Below the pieces are notes generated by a model. It saw only the letters and a program-made list of their open reading frames with translations, had not been told where the DNA came from and did no database searches. This document shows, in pieces, positions 41,281 through 49,983 of a stretch of DNA of 64,000 nucleotides. Within the stretch, counting starts at the first letter, position 1, and each line of letters begins with the position of its first letter. Position numbers and translations under genes: made by a program. Source of the stretch: Streptomyces sp. DSM 110735 (GTDB taxonomy: Bacteria > Actinomycetota > Actinomycetes > Streptomycetales > Streptomycetaceae); contig NZ_JACYHF010000002.1 in the NCBI RefSeq assembly GCF_016482685.1, positions 496,001 through 560,000 of the forward strand, written 5' to 3'.

Positions 41281-42459
41281 CTAGTGGCGGTACTCCGTGT
41301 GTTCCTCTGCGGAAGGATACGGCGGTCGCCAGCTCGCGACGGCGTCGAAGCCGCGCAGCAGCAGAGCCGGGACGGCCTTGGAGGCGGCGGCGATCAGGTT
41401 GTCGCGCAGGACGCAGACGACACGCCCGTCGGCCAGGTTCAGCCGCGCCGCCTGGACGGACCGGCGGGCGATGCCGGTGGTGCGCGGGAGCCGGTCGGCG
41501 GTGTAGGCGGCCAGGTCGGGGGCGCGGTGGGCGAGGACCACGGCGTCCTCGATGGCCTGGTTGGCACCCTGGCCGAGCATGGGCGGCATGGCGTGCGCGG
41601 CATCGCCGAGGAGCGCGGTGCGACCGAGGTGGTACGCGGGCAGGGGGCGCGCGAGGTGGTACACGTCGTGCCGGAGCACGTCCTCGGGGCGGGCGGCGGC
41701 GAGCACGTCGGGGACCGGGTGATGCCAGGTGCCGAACTGCCGTCGCAGTTCGCCGAGTTCGTCGTCCGGGGCGTGCTGTCCGGGCGGGGCGGCGGTGGCG
41801 GCGTAGGCATAGACCCGGCCGTCCTTGAGCGGGTGCGTGCCCCAGAGGCGTCCCCTGCCCCAGGTCTCGTGGGAGGCGAACTCCGCGCCGGGCAACGGGA
41901 TCAGCAGGCGCCAGGTGGTGAAGCCGGTGTACTCGGCACCGGGGTGTGCGGGGAACAGGGCGTGCCGGACACGGGAGTTGACGCCGTCGGCGCCGACGAC
42001 CAGCTCGGCTTCCCACTCCTCCTCGCCCACGGCCACTCGGGCGGGCGTCTTGCCGTCCCCGGGGTCAACCAGGTGCGCGGGGGCGGCTGTTCGGACGGCG
42101 CCGGACGGCAGCAGCGCGGCCAGGCGGTCGACCAGCGTCGCGCGCGGCAGCAGGACCAGCGGACCGCCGAAGCGGGCGGCCATCGCCTCCGCGTCGGACC
42201 GGGACAGCCAGCGACCGCTCGGCGCGCGCAGCCCGCCGTCGCCCTGCCAGGCGGCCAGGTCGCGGATCTCGTCCCCGACGCCGAGCACGTCGAGGGCGCG
42301 CAGCCCGTTGGGCGCGAGCGAGAGGGCGGCGCCGACCGGCTCCAGCGAGGGGGCGCGCTCCAGGACGGTGACCTCCCAGCCGCGCCGGTGCAGGGCGGCA
42401 GCGGCGGCGAGCCCACCGATTCCGCCGCCGACGACCACTGCGCGCGTGCGTTCCGCCAT
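41281..42459 (-). CDS. FAD-dependent aromatic-ring monooxygenase family protein
   Basis: 392-residue group A flavin monooxygenase. Landmarks are the FAD dinucleotide fold AVVVGGGIGGLAAAAALHRRG, the DG motif VVGADGVNSRVR and the GD motif LLGDAAHAMPPMLGQGANQ. The family hydroxylates aromatic or polyketide substrates. It is the first gene of an operon with the Gfo/Idh gene and is divergent from a TetR gene whose paired operators lie between them, so the pair is probably repressed until a ligand appears. Substrate unknown. Confidence 0.88.
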   Translation of the reverse strand: MAERTRAVVVGGGIGGLAAAAALHRRGWEVTVLERAPSLEPVGAALSLAPNGLRALDVLGVGDEIRDLAAWQGDGGLRAPSGRWLSRSDAEAMAARFGGPLVLLPRATLVDRLAALLPSGAVRTAAPAHLVDPGDGKTPARVAVGEEEWEAELVVGADGVNSRVRHALFPAHPGAEYTGFTTWRLLIPLPGAEFASHETWGRGRLWGTHPLKDGRVYAYAATAAPPGQHAPDDELGELRRQFGTWHHPVPDVLAAARPEDVLRHDVYHLARPLPAYHLGRTALLGDAAHAMPPMLGQGANQAIEDAVVLAHRAPDLAAYTADRLPRTTGIARRSVQAARLNLADGRVVCVLRDNLIAAASKAVPALLLRGFDAVASWRPPYPSAEEHTEYRH

Positions 42460-42485
42460 GACTCCTCCGGTTCACCACACCTGCG

Positions 42486-42528
42486 ACTACACCTGTAGTG
42501 CACGATCGACCTTACTACATCCGTAGTA
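42486..42528. promoter_or_regulatory. Two TetR-type operators in the divergent promoter region
   Basis: ACTAC-ACCT-GTAGT (42486-42499) and TACTAC-ATCC-GTAGTA (42513-42528), both perfect inverted repeats with a 4-nt spacer and centres 28 bp apart. Consensus ACTAC-N4-GTAGT. They lie between the monooxygenase operon and the TetR gene. Confidence 0.75.
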
Positions 42529-42572
42529 GCGCGTCCGTAGGAGCACGGTGGGGCGCGGGTAGGGTCGACGCC

Positions 42573-43157
42573 ATGCCCGTGAGCACCCCGAACCGCGCCG
42601 CCCTGGTCGCCGACACCGCCATCGCCCTGCTCGCCGAGCGCGGGATGCGCGGGCTGACCCACCGGGCCGTGGACGAGGCGGCCGGGCTGCCGCAGGGCTC
42701 GACCTCGAACGTGGCGCGCACCCGGCAGGCACTCCTGGAACTCGCCGTACGACGGCACGCCGAGCGCGAGGCGGGGGTGCTGGCGGAGGGCGAGACGCCG
42801 GACCCCTCCGGCGGGGCGGAGTCCCTGGCCGACGGTCTCGCACTGGCGGTCCACCGCCTGCTCACCGAGGGCCGGACCCTGCTGGTCGCCCGCTACGAAC
42901 TCGCCCTGGAAGCCACCCGGCGCCCCGAGCTGCGCGCCTTCTACGACGCGACGGGCGCCGTGTTCAAGGACCAACTGGCCGCACTGCTCACCGCCGCGGG
43001 CTCACCCGACCCGACCCGGCACGTACTGTCGCTGCTGGCCTGGATGGACGGTCTGATGTTCGCGTGCACGGCGGGTTCGTTCAGCCGTGAGGTGCCGGGG
43101 CTTGAGGAAGTCCGGGCGGATCTGCGGGAGTTGCTGGCGGGGATGCTGCGCGGCTGA
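42573..43157 (+). CDS. TetR-family transcriptional regulator
   Basis: 194 residues with an N-terminal TetR HTH (about residues 8-55: ALVADTAIALLAERG, GLTHRAVDEAAGLPQGSTSN) and a variable ligand-binding domain. It is divergent from the FAD monooxygenase/oxidoreductase operon, which is its likely target along with itself. The intervening 113 bp contains two perfect operators. A TAGGGT -10 box (42560-42565) sits seven bases before ATG 42573, suggesting a leaderless transcript. Ligand unknown. Confidence 0.91.
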   Translation: MPVSTPNRAALVADTAIALLAERGMRGLTHRAVDEAAGLPQGSTSNVARTRQALLELAVRRHAEREAGVLAEGETPDPSGGAESLADGLALAVHRLLTEGRTLLVARYELALEATRRPELRAFYDATGAVFKDQLAALLTAAGSPDPTRHVLSLLAWMDGLMFACTAGSFSREVPGLEEVRADLRELLAGMLRG

Positions 43158-43221
43158 GATCCGGGTGAGGACCGCGGAAATTGCCTGTCGCCGTCGTGGC
43201 CCGGCTGCGAGGATGCCGATC

Positions 43222-43773
43222 ATGACTGCCGCAAGCCAGGTCCCCGCCGAGACCCCCGCTCCCGACGACCGTCCCTCCCCCGCCCTGGACGCCGGTGAAC
43301 GCGCCATGCTGGAGGGCTGGCTCGACTACCACCGCCGCACCCTCGCCTGGAAGTGCGAGGACCTGACCGACGAACAGCTCCGCACCGCTTCCGTGCCGCC
43401 GTCCGACCTGTCGCTGATGGGCCTGGTACGGCACATGACCGACGTCGAGCGCGCCTGGTTCCGCAAGGTGCTGGCCGCCGACGACCAGGGGTGGATCTAC
43501 TGGACCGACGAGGACCCGGACGGCGACCTCCACCTCACCGAGGCGGACACCTGGAAGGACGCGTACGCCGTCTGGCAGACCGAGATCGAGACCGCCCGGA
43601 CCAACGCCGCCCGCTTCGAGCTGGACGACCTCTCGATCGGCAGGCGCCGCCCCCACGACGAGCGGCGCTACAGCCTCCGCTGGATCTACACCCACATGAT
43701 CGAGGAGTACGCCCGCCACAACGGCCACGCCGACCTGCTGCGCGAACGGATCGACGGCCGCACCGGCGAGTGA
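43222..43773 (+). CDS. DinB/DUF664-family protein
   Basis: 183-residue predicted four-helix-bundle protein of the DinB superfamily (mycothiol/bacillithiol-type transferase fold). Histidine motifs typical of the metal site are present: SLMGLVRHMTDVERAWF and HMIEEYARHNGHADLLRE. DUF664 proteins often act in mycothiol-dependent detoxification, but the substrate is not known. ATG 43222 is used; ATG 43213 is in frame. It follows the TetR gene by 64 bp on the same strand. Confidence 0.87.
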   Translation: MTAASQVPAETPAPDDRPSPALDAGERAMLEGWLDYHRRTLAWKCEDLTDEQLRTASVPPSDLSLMGLVRHMTDVERAWFRKVLAADDQGWIYWTDEDPDGDLHLTEADTWKDAYAVWQTEIETARTNAARFELDDLSIGRRRPHDERRYSLRWIYTHMIEEYARHNGHADLLRERIDGRTGE

Positions 43774-43888
43774 GCGTCAGCCTCGGTACGCCCGCGTCCT
43801 CCCTGCGGGCGACGGGATCACTCCTGCGAGTGGACCACCCGTGCGTAGCTGGTGCCAAGGCGGCGGCGCGGCCAGCAGAGTTGCCCGA

Positions 43889-44299
43889 GTGCACCGACCG
43901 ACGACCACCGCAGCGCTCTGGGTCACCGTGGCCGTCTCGGCCCTCACCGGCTGCGTGACCGTACATGCCCCGGCCCCCGTCGCCCCCCGCCCGGCGACGG
44001 GCACGGCGACCCCCCGCCCGGTACAGGCGCCCGCCCGCGAAGCCCTGGCCCGCATGGGCCCACCCCCGGACGACGCGAAGCACCCGACCACCTCCCCCCG
44101 ACCGTCCCCTCCCCCACCGGCACCCCCCACCACACACCCCACCCCCACCGCCCCCCGCAACCCCCTCCGCCCGACCCCCGCCCCCCGCTCCCGCCCCACC
44201 CTCAAAGCCCCGGACATCTGCGCACTCGGCCGCAAGTACGGCGGCTGGCGCAGGGACAGCCCGGCATCGGTGATCTGCGGGAGGGCGTACAGGCGCTGA
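43889..44299 (+). CDS. Small Pro-rich lipoprotein
   Basis: 136-residue exported protein. A short signal peptide ends in the lipobox LTGC (about residue 22), followed by a Pro/Thr-rich linker and a compact C-terminal segment with two Cys (KAPDICALGRKYGG, ASVICGRAYRR). No domain is recognised; the linker suggests surface display. GTG 43889 is preferred because the signal peptide starts there; the frame is open to 43841. It is followed by a 300-bp gap. Confidence 0.55.
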   Translation: MHRPTTTAALWVTVAVSALTGCVTVHAPAPVAPRPATGTATPRPVQAPAREALARMGPPPDDAKHPTTSPRPSPPPPAPPTTHPTPTAPRNPLRPTPAPRSRPTLKAPDICALGRKYGGWRRDSPASVICGRAYRR

Positions 44300-44600
44300 G
44301 GGGGCGGGGGCGGGTGCCGCTCGCGCGATACCGGGCGTGGGTCGGGCGCCCCGGCTGGGCAGCGGTGTCCCCCGACGGGTCGCCCGAGGGGCATCGCCCC
44401 ACCGGCACGAGCCGCTTGCTCCACCGGGCGTGAGACCCGCCGCCCCACCGGGCAGGCGGCACGCCCGCCTCAACCAAGCCTGGGACAAGCCGTCGCTGCG
44501 ACGGAGTCGCCTCACCTCGCCGGGGCGGGCTCTCCCTCGACCGGCCGGGGTCGCCCGGTGGGCCGGCGCCCCGCTCGTCCACCCCGCCCGGTCGCGTCCC
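44300..44600. other. Intergenic gap, convergent genes
   Basis: Gap of 301 bp between the small lipoprotein gene (+) and the TPR-like gene (-). The only structure I see is a perfect 7-bp inverted repeat CCGTCGC-T-GCGACGG (44490-44504), possibly a terminator. No gene is supported. Confidence 0.5.
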
Positions 44601-45089
44601 CTACCCCACCGGCCGCTGTCGCGGTGGCCCGTACCCCTCCCCGTCCCCCAGCCGCAGCTCCAGGCGCGTGATCGCCGCGCGGACTCCCGCGCCGTAGCCG
44701 TCGTCCGCCAGGGAGTCGGCGGCGTGGCGGGCTCGGTGGAGGTGGGTGCGGGCGGCGTCGGAGTGGCCGAGTTTGAGGTAGTCGGCGGCGAGGTTGAGGT
44801 GGAGGGAGGGGTAGAAGCCGCGGACGGGTGAGGGATCGGTCAGTTCCTGGGCGGCCGACAGCGCCCGGAGGTCCCAGGCGAGTTCGACGTCGGGGTCGTC
44901 CTGGGTGTCGGCGAGGTAGTGGGCGAGGGTGCAGCGGTGGAGCGGGTCGCCGGTCTCGGCCGTCTCGGCCCACAGCTCCAGGAGCCGCCGCTGAGCCTCC
45001 TCGCGGTCGCCGCCGTGGTGCAGCATCACGACCTGCCCGATCCGGGTGAGCAGGGCATCCGGCGCCGTCTGCTCCTGCCGCTCCGCCAC
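44601..45089 (-). CDS. TPR-like helical protein
   Basis: 162-residue soluble alpha-helical protein. Regular amphipathic helices such as EEAQRRLLELWAETAETGD and GFYPSLHLNLAADYLKLGHS AARTHLHRA look like two to three tetratricopeptide units. I recognise no named family. It is probably a small adaptor protein. GTG 45089 is preceded by GGAGGG. A TAGCGT -10 box lies at 45146-45141. It is 148 bp downstream of ung on the same strand. Confidence 0.65.
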   Translation of the reverse strand: MAERQEQTAPDALLTRIGQVVMLHHGGDREEAQRRLLELWAETAETGDPLHRCTLAHYLADTQDDPDVELAWDLRALSAAQELTDPSPVRGFYPSLHLNLAADYLKLGHSDAARTHLHRARHAADSLADDGYGAGVRAAITRLELRLGDGEGYGPPRQRPVG

Positions 45090-45237
45090 CGCGCCCTCCG
45101 AGCCGTCACCGCCGGACCGCTGTCCGGCCCGCCTGCCCCGACGCTAGCCGCAGCCGGTGGAGATGCCGGGCAGGCGGCCCCGTACACCGGGGTGACACAC
45201 CCGAACCGGCACCCCCGCGAGCCCCCTACAGGCGTCC

Positions 45238-45924
45238 TCAGACCGCCAGGTTCCGAATCCGCCAGTCGATCGCCTCGTGCCCCTGCTGCTCGATCGCCTC
45301 GTTGATCTGGGTGAACGGACGGGAGCCGAAGAACCGCTTCGCCGACAGCGGCGAGGGGTGCGCGCCCTTGACCACGACATGGCGGGTCTCGTCGATCAGG
45401 GGAAGCTTCTTCTGCGCGTAGTTGCCCCACAGCACGAAGACCGCCGGGTCGGGACGGGCGTCGACGGCGCGGATCACCGCGTCGGTGAACTTCTCCCAGC
45501 CCTTGCCCTTGTGCGAGTTGGCCTCGCCCGCGCGCACGGTCAGCACCGCGTTCAGCAGCAGGACGCCCTGCTCGGCCCAGGGCATCAGATAGCCGTTGTC
45601 CGGGACCGGCAGGTCCAGCTCCTCGCGCATCTCCTTGTAGATGTTCCGCAGCGAGGGCGGCGTCTTCACACCGGGACGCACCGAGAAGCACAGCCCGTGC
45701 CCCTGGCCCTCGCCGTGGTACGGGTCCTGGCCGAGGACGAGGACCTTGACCTTGTCGTACGGCGTCGCCGCGAGCGCCGCGAAGACCTCCTCGCGCGGGG
45801 GGTAGACAGGGCCCTTCGCCCGCTCCTCCTCGACGAACTCGGTCAGCTCCTTGAAGTAGGGCTTCTCCAGTTCGTCGCCCAGAACCCCGCGCCAGGACTC
45901 GGGCAGCATGGCGATGTCGGTCAC
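45238..45924 (-). CDS. ung: Uracil-DNA glycosylase
   Basis: 228-residue family 1 UDG, first enzyme of uracil base-excision repair. The catalytic water-activating motif GQDPYHGEGQGHGLCFSV and the distal HPSPLSAKRFFG are intact, and LLLNAVLTVR matches the family core. GTG 45924 is used because GAGGA lies seven bases upstream and the length then equals the usual UDG. Cytoplasmic. It is followed by a TPR-like gene and preceded by an ABC substrate-binding gene, neither obviously functionally linked. Confidence 0.95.
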   Translation of the reverse strand: MTDIAMLPESWRGVLGDELEKPYFKELTEFVEEERAKGPVYPPREEVFAALAATPYDKVKVLVLGQDPYHGEGQGHGLCFSVRPGVKTPPSLRNIYKEMREELDLPVPDNGYLMPWAEQGVLLLNAVLTVRAGEANSHKGKGWEKFTDAVIRAVDARPDPAVFVLWGNYAQKKLPLIDETRHVVVKGAHPSPLSAKRFFGSRPFTQINEAIEQQGHEAIDWRIRNLAV

Positions 45925-46017
45925 GTCAACGTCCTCACGATGTGCGGTCACTTCCAGCACTCAGAACCTACAGGCGACCGCTGACAACGGGCACGCGAGG
46001 ATGCCGTACACCCCCGC

Positions 46018-47595
46018 TCACCAGCTCGTCTTCCGGTACAGCTCCCACATCGTCATGATCGTCGAGGGGTCGAGCGCCCGCTCCCCGCCGGAGATGTCCC
46101 CGCTCGCCGCGACGTACTGCCGCCCCTGCCACAGCGGCAGCAGCCGCGCGTCGTCCGCCAGCTCCTGCTGCGCCTCCGCCATGTCCTTGACCACCTCGGC
46201 GCGGTCGCGCATCGCGCGCGAGCGGGGCAGCAGTACCGAGGTGATCCTCTTGGCCGGATAGGGCGTGCCCAGCGCGTTGTTCTCGCCGACGAACGGCGTG
46301 ATGAAGTTGTCCGGGTCGGGGAAGTCCGGGAACCAGCCGCGCCCGAACACCGGGTACTCCCCCTTCTGGTACCCGGCCACATAGCTCTTCCAGGGCCGCG
46401 CCTCCAGGGTGATCGTGAACAGCCCCGAGGCGTCGAGCTGCCGCTTCAGCTCCTGGAACATCAGCGCCGTCTCGGAGCCGTAGCGGTCGCTGGTGTACCA
46501 GAGCGTGAGCGGGACGCGCCGCTTGATGCCCGCGCCGGTGAGGGTCTTGCGGGCCTTGGCGGTGCTCGGGTCGCCGAAGGTGTCGAAGAACGGCGTGGTG
46601 TGCCCGACCAGCCCCTTGGGGACCATGGAGTACAGCGGGTCCACGGTGTCCTTGTAGACCCGGTGCGCGATGGCCCCGCGGTCGACGACCTGCGCGACGG
46701 CCCGGCGTACGGCGTCCTGCCGCGCCCAGGGGTCCTTGGGGTTGAAGACCAGGTAGCTGATGTCGATCCCGGCGCCGTCGATCAACTGGAGGTCGGTGCT
46801 GTCCTGCTTCTCCAGGGCGACGATGTCACCGGCGGCGAGCCCCCGGTAGGTGACGTCGATCCGCTTGTCGCGCAGCGCCTGGACCATGGAGCGGGAGTCC
46901 TGGAAGTAGCGGATGGTCACCGCGTCGTTGAGCCGCTTGGCATAGCCGTCGTAGTGGTCGTTGCGCACGAGGACGGCCTGCTTGCCCTCGTCGTAGGACT
47001 GGAGGCGGTAGGGACCGGAGCCGTGGACGTCGCCCTTGTCGCGCAGGGAGTGGGCGGGGTAGTCGCGCGGGTCCACGATCGACATCGCGGGGGTGGCCAG
47101 CACGAACGGGAAGGTGGCGTCGGCCTTCTTGAGGTGGAAGACCACGTCGCGGTCGCCGGAGGTCTCCACCCGGTCCAGGCTGCCGAGCAGACCGGCGGGG
47201 CCGCCCGGGGCGTTGATGAGACGGATGCGGTTGATGGACGCCTGCACGGCCTGGGCGTCGAGCGGGTGGCCGTCGGAGAACTTCATGCCCGGGCGCAGCC
47301 TGCAATGGTAGGTACGGCCCGTCGAGTCGGAGAAGCCGCAGCTCTGGGCGGCGTCGGGCTGGGGGGTGGTGGCGCCGGTGGGGTAGGCGAGGAGGGTCTG
47401 GTAGACGTTGCGGAACAGTTCCCAGGAGCCGTCCCAGGAGCCTGCCGGGTCCAGGGTGCTGGGGGCGCTGGTGGTGCCGACGACGATCGGTCCGTCGTCG
47501 GTCCGGGCGCTGCCGGGGAGCAGGGCGCAGCCGGACACCAGGCTGATGGACGCGGCCGCCGCGACTCTTCGAAGGAATCGGTTCCGCTTGAACAC
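46018..47595 (-). CDS. Peptide/nickel ABC transporter substrate-binding lipoprotein (SBP_bac_5)
   Basis: 525-residue exported lipoprotein. Signal sequence with lipobox LVSGC near residue 24 is followed by an SBP_bac_5 domain (VGTTSAPSTLDPAGSWDG, RPGMKFSDGHPLDAQAVQ, DGAGIDISYLVFNPKDPW). It should deliver oligopeptides or a similar ligand to a permease, but no permease or ATPase gene adjoins it, so it is an orphan binding protein. GTG 47595 has GAGGAG seven bases upstream; GTG 47601 is possible. A strong terminator from the convergent-side SDR operon lies upstream. Confidence 0.9.
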   Translation of the reverse strand: MFKRNRFLRRVAAAASISLVSGCALLPGSARTDDGPIVVGTTSAPSTLDPAGSWDGSWELFRNVYQTLLAYPTGATTPQPDAAQSCGFSDSTGRTYHCRLRPGMKFSDGHPLDAQAVQASINRIRLINAPGGPAGLLGSLDRVETSGDRDVVFHLKKADATFPFVLATPAMSIVDPRDYPAHSLRDKGDVHGSGPYRLQSYDEGKQAVLVRNDHYDGYAKRLNDAVTIRYFQDSRSMVQALRDKRIDVTYRGLAAGDIVALEKQDSTDLQLIDGAGIDISYLVFNPKDPWARQDAVRRAVAQVVDRGAIAHRVYKDTVDPLYSMVPKGLVGHTTPFFDTFGDPSTAKARKTLTGAGIKRRVPLTLWYTSDRYGSETALMFQELKRQLDASGLFTITLEARPWKSYVAGYQKGEYPVFGRGWFPDFPDPDNFITPFVGENNALGTPYPAKRITSVLLPRSRAMRDRAEVVKDMAEAQQELADDARLLPLWQGRQYVAASGDISGGERALDPSTIMTMWELYRKTSW

Positions 47596-47739
47596 GCGCA
47601 CGCTCCTCGATCCGCCGTACCAAGGTCGGCAGACCATACCGCAGCATTTGGCCTCCTGAACCTCCCCTGAAACAGCCGTTGTTGACGGATCGGACGGTGA
47701 CAACGTCGTCATGGCGAAAGCCGGTCGCCGCACAGCGCT

Positions 47740-47772
47740 CCGGGCGCCGTTCCGCTGGGGAACGGCGCCCGG
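47740..47772 (-). terminator. Strong terminator downstream of the SDR genes
   Basis: Perfect 14-bp inverted repeat CCGGGCGCCGTTCC / GGAACGGCGCCCGG (47740-47753, 47759-47772) with a 5-nt loop, 41 bp beyond the SDR stop. Next to it is a GGCCGG-rich region but nothing else is recognisable in 47596-47812. Confidence 0.85.
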
Positions 47773-47812
47773 AAGAGACGGCCGGTCAGGGGCGCGTGGC
47801 CCCCGGGAGAGG

Positions 47813-48574
47813 TCAGCCCACCCCGGCGTTGAGGAAGATGCCGCCGTCCACGACGAGCGTCTGGCCGGTGATCCAGTCGGACTGCTCGGAGGTGAGGAAG
47901 GCGGTGGCGCCGCCGATGTCGGAGGGCACGCCGAGCCGGCCGAGCGGGTAGGAGGCGGCGGCCTCCGCCTCGCGGCCCTCGTAGAGCGCCTCGGCGAACT
48001 TGGTCTTCACCACGGCCGGGGCGATCGCGTTGACCCGCACCTTGGGCGCGAACTCGTGCGCGAGCTGCTGGGTCAGGTTGATCATGGCGGCCTTGCTGAC
48101 GCCGTAGGCGCCGATGAACGGCGAGGGCGCGAGACCCGCGACGGAGGCGATGTTGACGATCGCGCCGCCGTGCTCGCGCTGCCAGGCGTGCCAGGTCTTC
48201 TGGGCGAAGCCGAGCGCCGAGATGACGTTGGTCTCGAACACCTTGCGGGCGACGTTCAGATCGACGTCCGCGATGGGGCCGAAGACCGGGTTGGTGCCCG
48301 CGTTGTTCACCAGGAAGTCGACGCGGCCGAAGGCTTCCATGGTGCGCTCGATCACCGTGCTCTGGTGGTCGAGGTCGTGCGCCTTGCCCGCGACGCCGAT
48401 GACGCGTTCGGCGCCGAGTCGCTCGACGGCTTCCTTCAGCGCCTCCTCGTTACGGCCGGTGATGCACACGCGGTCGCCGCGCGCTATCAGCGCCTCCGCG
48501 ACGCCGTAGCCGATGCCCCGGCTCGCGCCCGTGACGAGCGCGACCTTGCCGGAGAGCTCCGGGAGTTCAGTCAT
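47813..48574 (-). CDS. SDR-family oxidoreductase
   Basis: 253-residue short-chain dehydrogenase. Cofactor motif TGASRGIGYGV, NNAG in DFLVNNAGTN, the active-site Ser in NIASVAG, and Tyr-Lys in GAYGVSKAAM (YxxxK) are all present. C-terminal YPLGRLGVPSDIGGATAFL is standard. Substrate is unknown; it resembles FabG-like dehydrogenases. It follows the FabG gene by 53 bp on the same strand and is probably in one operon. ATG 48574 is used. Confidence 0.9.
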   Translation of the reverse strand: MTELPELSGKVALVTGASRGIGYGVAEALIARGDRVCITGRNEEALKEAVERLGAERVIGVAGKAHDLDHQSTVIERTMEAFGRVDFLVNNAGTNPVFGPIADVDLNVARKVFETNVISALGFAQKTWHAWQREHGGAIVNIASVAGLAPSPFIGAYGVSKAAMINLTQQLAHEFAPKVRVNAIAPAVVKTKFAEALYEGREAEAAASYPLGRLGVPSDIGGATAFLTSEQSDWITGQTLVVDGGIFLNAGVG

Positions 48575-48627
48575 GTCCTTGGTCCTCAGATTCCCGAGTG
48601 GCTGGGTTGCTCAGTTTTCCCGGGCGG

Positions 48628-49389
48628 CTAGTCGAGCGGTCCGCCGGCGACGTAGAGCACCTGGCCGGAGACGAACCCGGCCGCCTCGCCGGTGAAGAAG
48701 GCGATGGCGTTGGCGATGTCCTCGGGCTCGCCCACGCGCTGGACCGGGATCTGGGTGGCGGCGGCCTTCTTGAAGTCGTCGAAGCCCATGCCGACGCGCT
48801 CGGCGGTGGCCTTGGTCATCTCGGTGGCGATGAAGCCGGGGGCGACGGCGTTGGCGGTGATGCCGAACTTGCCCAGCTCGATGGCGAGGGTCTTGGTGAA
48901 GCCCTGCAGACCCGCCTTGGCGGCCGAGTAGTTGGCCTGACCGCGGTTGCCCAGCGCGGAGGACGAGGAGAGGTTGACGATCCGGCCGAAGCCCGCGTCG
49001 ACCATGTGCTTCTGGACGGCCTTGGTCATGAGGAAGGAGCCGCGCAGGTGCACGTTGAGCACGGTGTCCCAGTCGGACGCGCTCATCTTGAACAGCAGGT
49101 TGTCGCGCAGCACACCGGCGTTGTTGACGAGGATCGTGGGCGCGCCCAGCTCCTCGGCGACCCGGGCGATGGCGGCCTCGGTCTGCGCCTCGTCGGAGAC
49201 GTCCGCGCCGACCGCGATGGCCTTGCCGCCCGCCGAGGTGATCTTCTCGACGGTGTCCTTGCAGGCGGCCTCGTCCAGGTCGATCACCGCGACGGCGTGA
49301 CCCTCGGCGGCCAGACGTACGGCGGTGGCGGCGCCGATCCCTCGTGCCGCGCCGGTGACTACCGCGACCCGCTGTTCCGTGGTGGACAT
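48628..49389 (-). CDS. fabG: 3-oxoacyl-ACP reductase FabG-like SDR
   Basis: 253-residue FabG-type reductase. TGAARGIGAAT cofactor loop, NNAG in TILVNNAGVL, Ser in NLSSSSALGN, YxxxK in NYSAAKAGLQG and PGFIATEM are the family landmarks. It reduces 3-oxoacyl-thioesters with NADPH. It is probably an auxiliary FabG outside the main fatty-acid cluster, possibly in lipid degradation. ATG 49389 has GAGGAG eight bases upstream. A candidate operator (49449-49462) lies 60 bp before the start. Confidence 0.9.
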   Translation of the reverse strand: MSTTEQRVAVVTGAARGIGAATAVRLAAEGHAVAVIDLDEAACKDTVEKITSAGGKAIAVGADVSDEAQTEAAIARVAEELGAPTILVNNAGVLRDNLLFKMSASDWDTVLNVHLRGSFLMTKAVQKHMVDAGFGRIVNLSSSSALGNRGQANYSAAKAGLQGFTKTLAIELGKFGITANAVAPGFIATEMTKATAERVGMGFDDFKKAAATQIPVQRVGEPEDIANAIAFFTGEAAGFVSGQVLYVAGGPLD

Positions 49390-49448
49390 TGCTGCTTCTC
49401 CTCGCCCTTGAGAGAACCCGAGTGGCCCTTGACAGGACCCGAGTGCGG

Positions 49449-49462
49449 TGAGCGACCGCTTA
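49449..49462 (-). promoter_or_regulatory. Candidate operator upstream of fabG-SDR
   Basis: TGAGCG-AC-CGCTTA, an imperfect inverted repeat (AGCG-AC-CGCT perfect core) 60 bp upstream of the fabG start. On the minus strand it reads TAAGCGGTCGCTCA, reminiscent of TetR-family sites upstream of fatty-acid genes in actinobacteria; assignment is inference. Confidence 0.4.
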
Positions 49463-49533
49463 GTACCTTCCGCACCCGTGACGCTAGAAGCCCTGGCACC
49501 CGGTGTCAACGGGACACCGGGTGGTGTGATCCA

Positions 49534-49983
49534 TTACCTGACCAGGAGGTCGAGCAGCCGTTCGGTCTCGGCCACCGGATCGGCGGTGAGCCCGGTGTGC
49601 ACAGGTCCCGGCTGTACGACGGCGGAGCGGGGCGCGATCAGCCAGCGAAAACGCCGCCCGGCGTCGTCGCCCGCCGCCTGACCGGCGCCTTCGCCGCCCG
49701 CGCAGATCCGTTCCACGGCGCCGAGCGCGGCCCTGATCCCGGCCACGTCGGCGCCGGGGTCGAGGGCGAGGAGGCGTGCCTCGTCCAGATGGGTGCGGGC
49801 GCCGACGTAGTCGTGGGCGCGGCAGTAGACGAGGACCCCGGCGTTGATCCGCTCACCGCGCTCGACGCGGGGGACGACACGGAGCAGGGCGTACTCGTAG
49901 ACAGCGCGGTCGCCGCCCTGACCCGTCCGGGTGATGTGGCGCTCGACCACATGTCCGGCCATGTGAATGTGGTGGTCGCTCAC
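49534..49983 (-). CDS. DUF3037 domain protein
   Basis: 149-residue cytoplasmic protein. The DUF3037 landmarks YEYALLRVVPRVERGERINAG near residue 29 and RTHLDEARLLALDP are visible. Its function is unknown. GTG 49983 overlaps the HipA-like gene stop as GTGA, so the pair is translationally coupled. DUF3037 genes regularly neighbour HipA-like kinases, which suggests a partner protein or antitoxin-like role, but nothing in this sequence proves it. Confidence 0.82.
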   Translation of the reverse strand: MSDHHIHMAGHVVERHITRTGQGGDRAVYEYALLRVVPRVERGERINAGVLVYCRAHDYVGARTHLDEARLLALDPGADVAGIRAALGAVERICAGGEGAGQAAGDDAGRRFRWLIAPRSAVVQPGPVHTGLTADPVAETERLLDLLVR

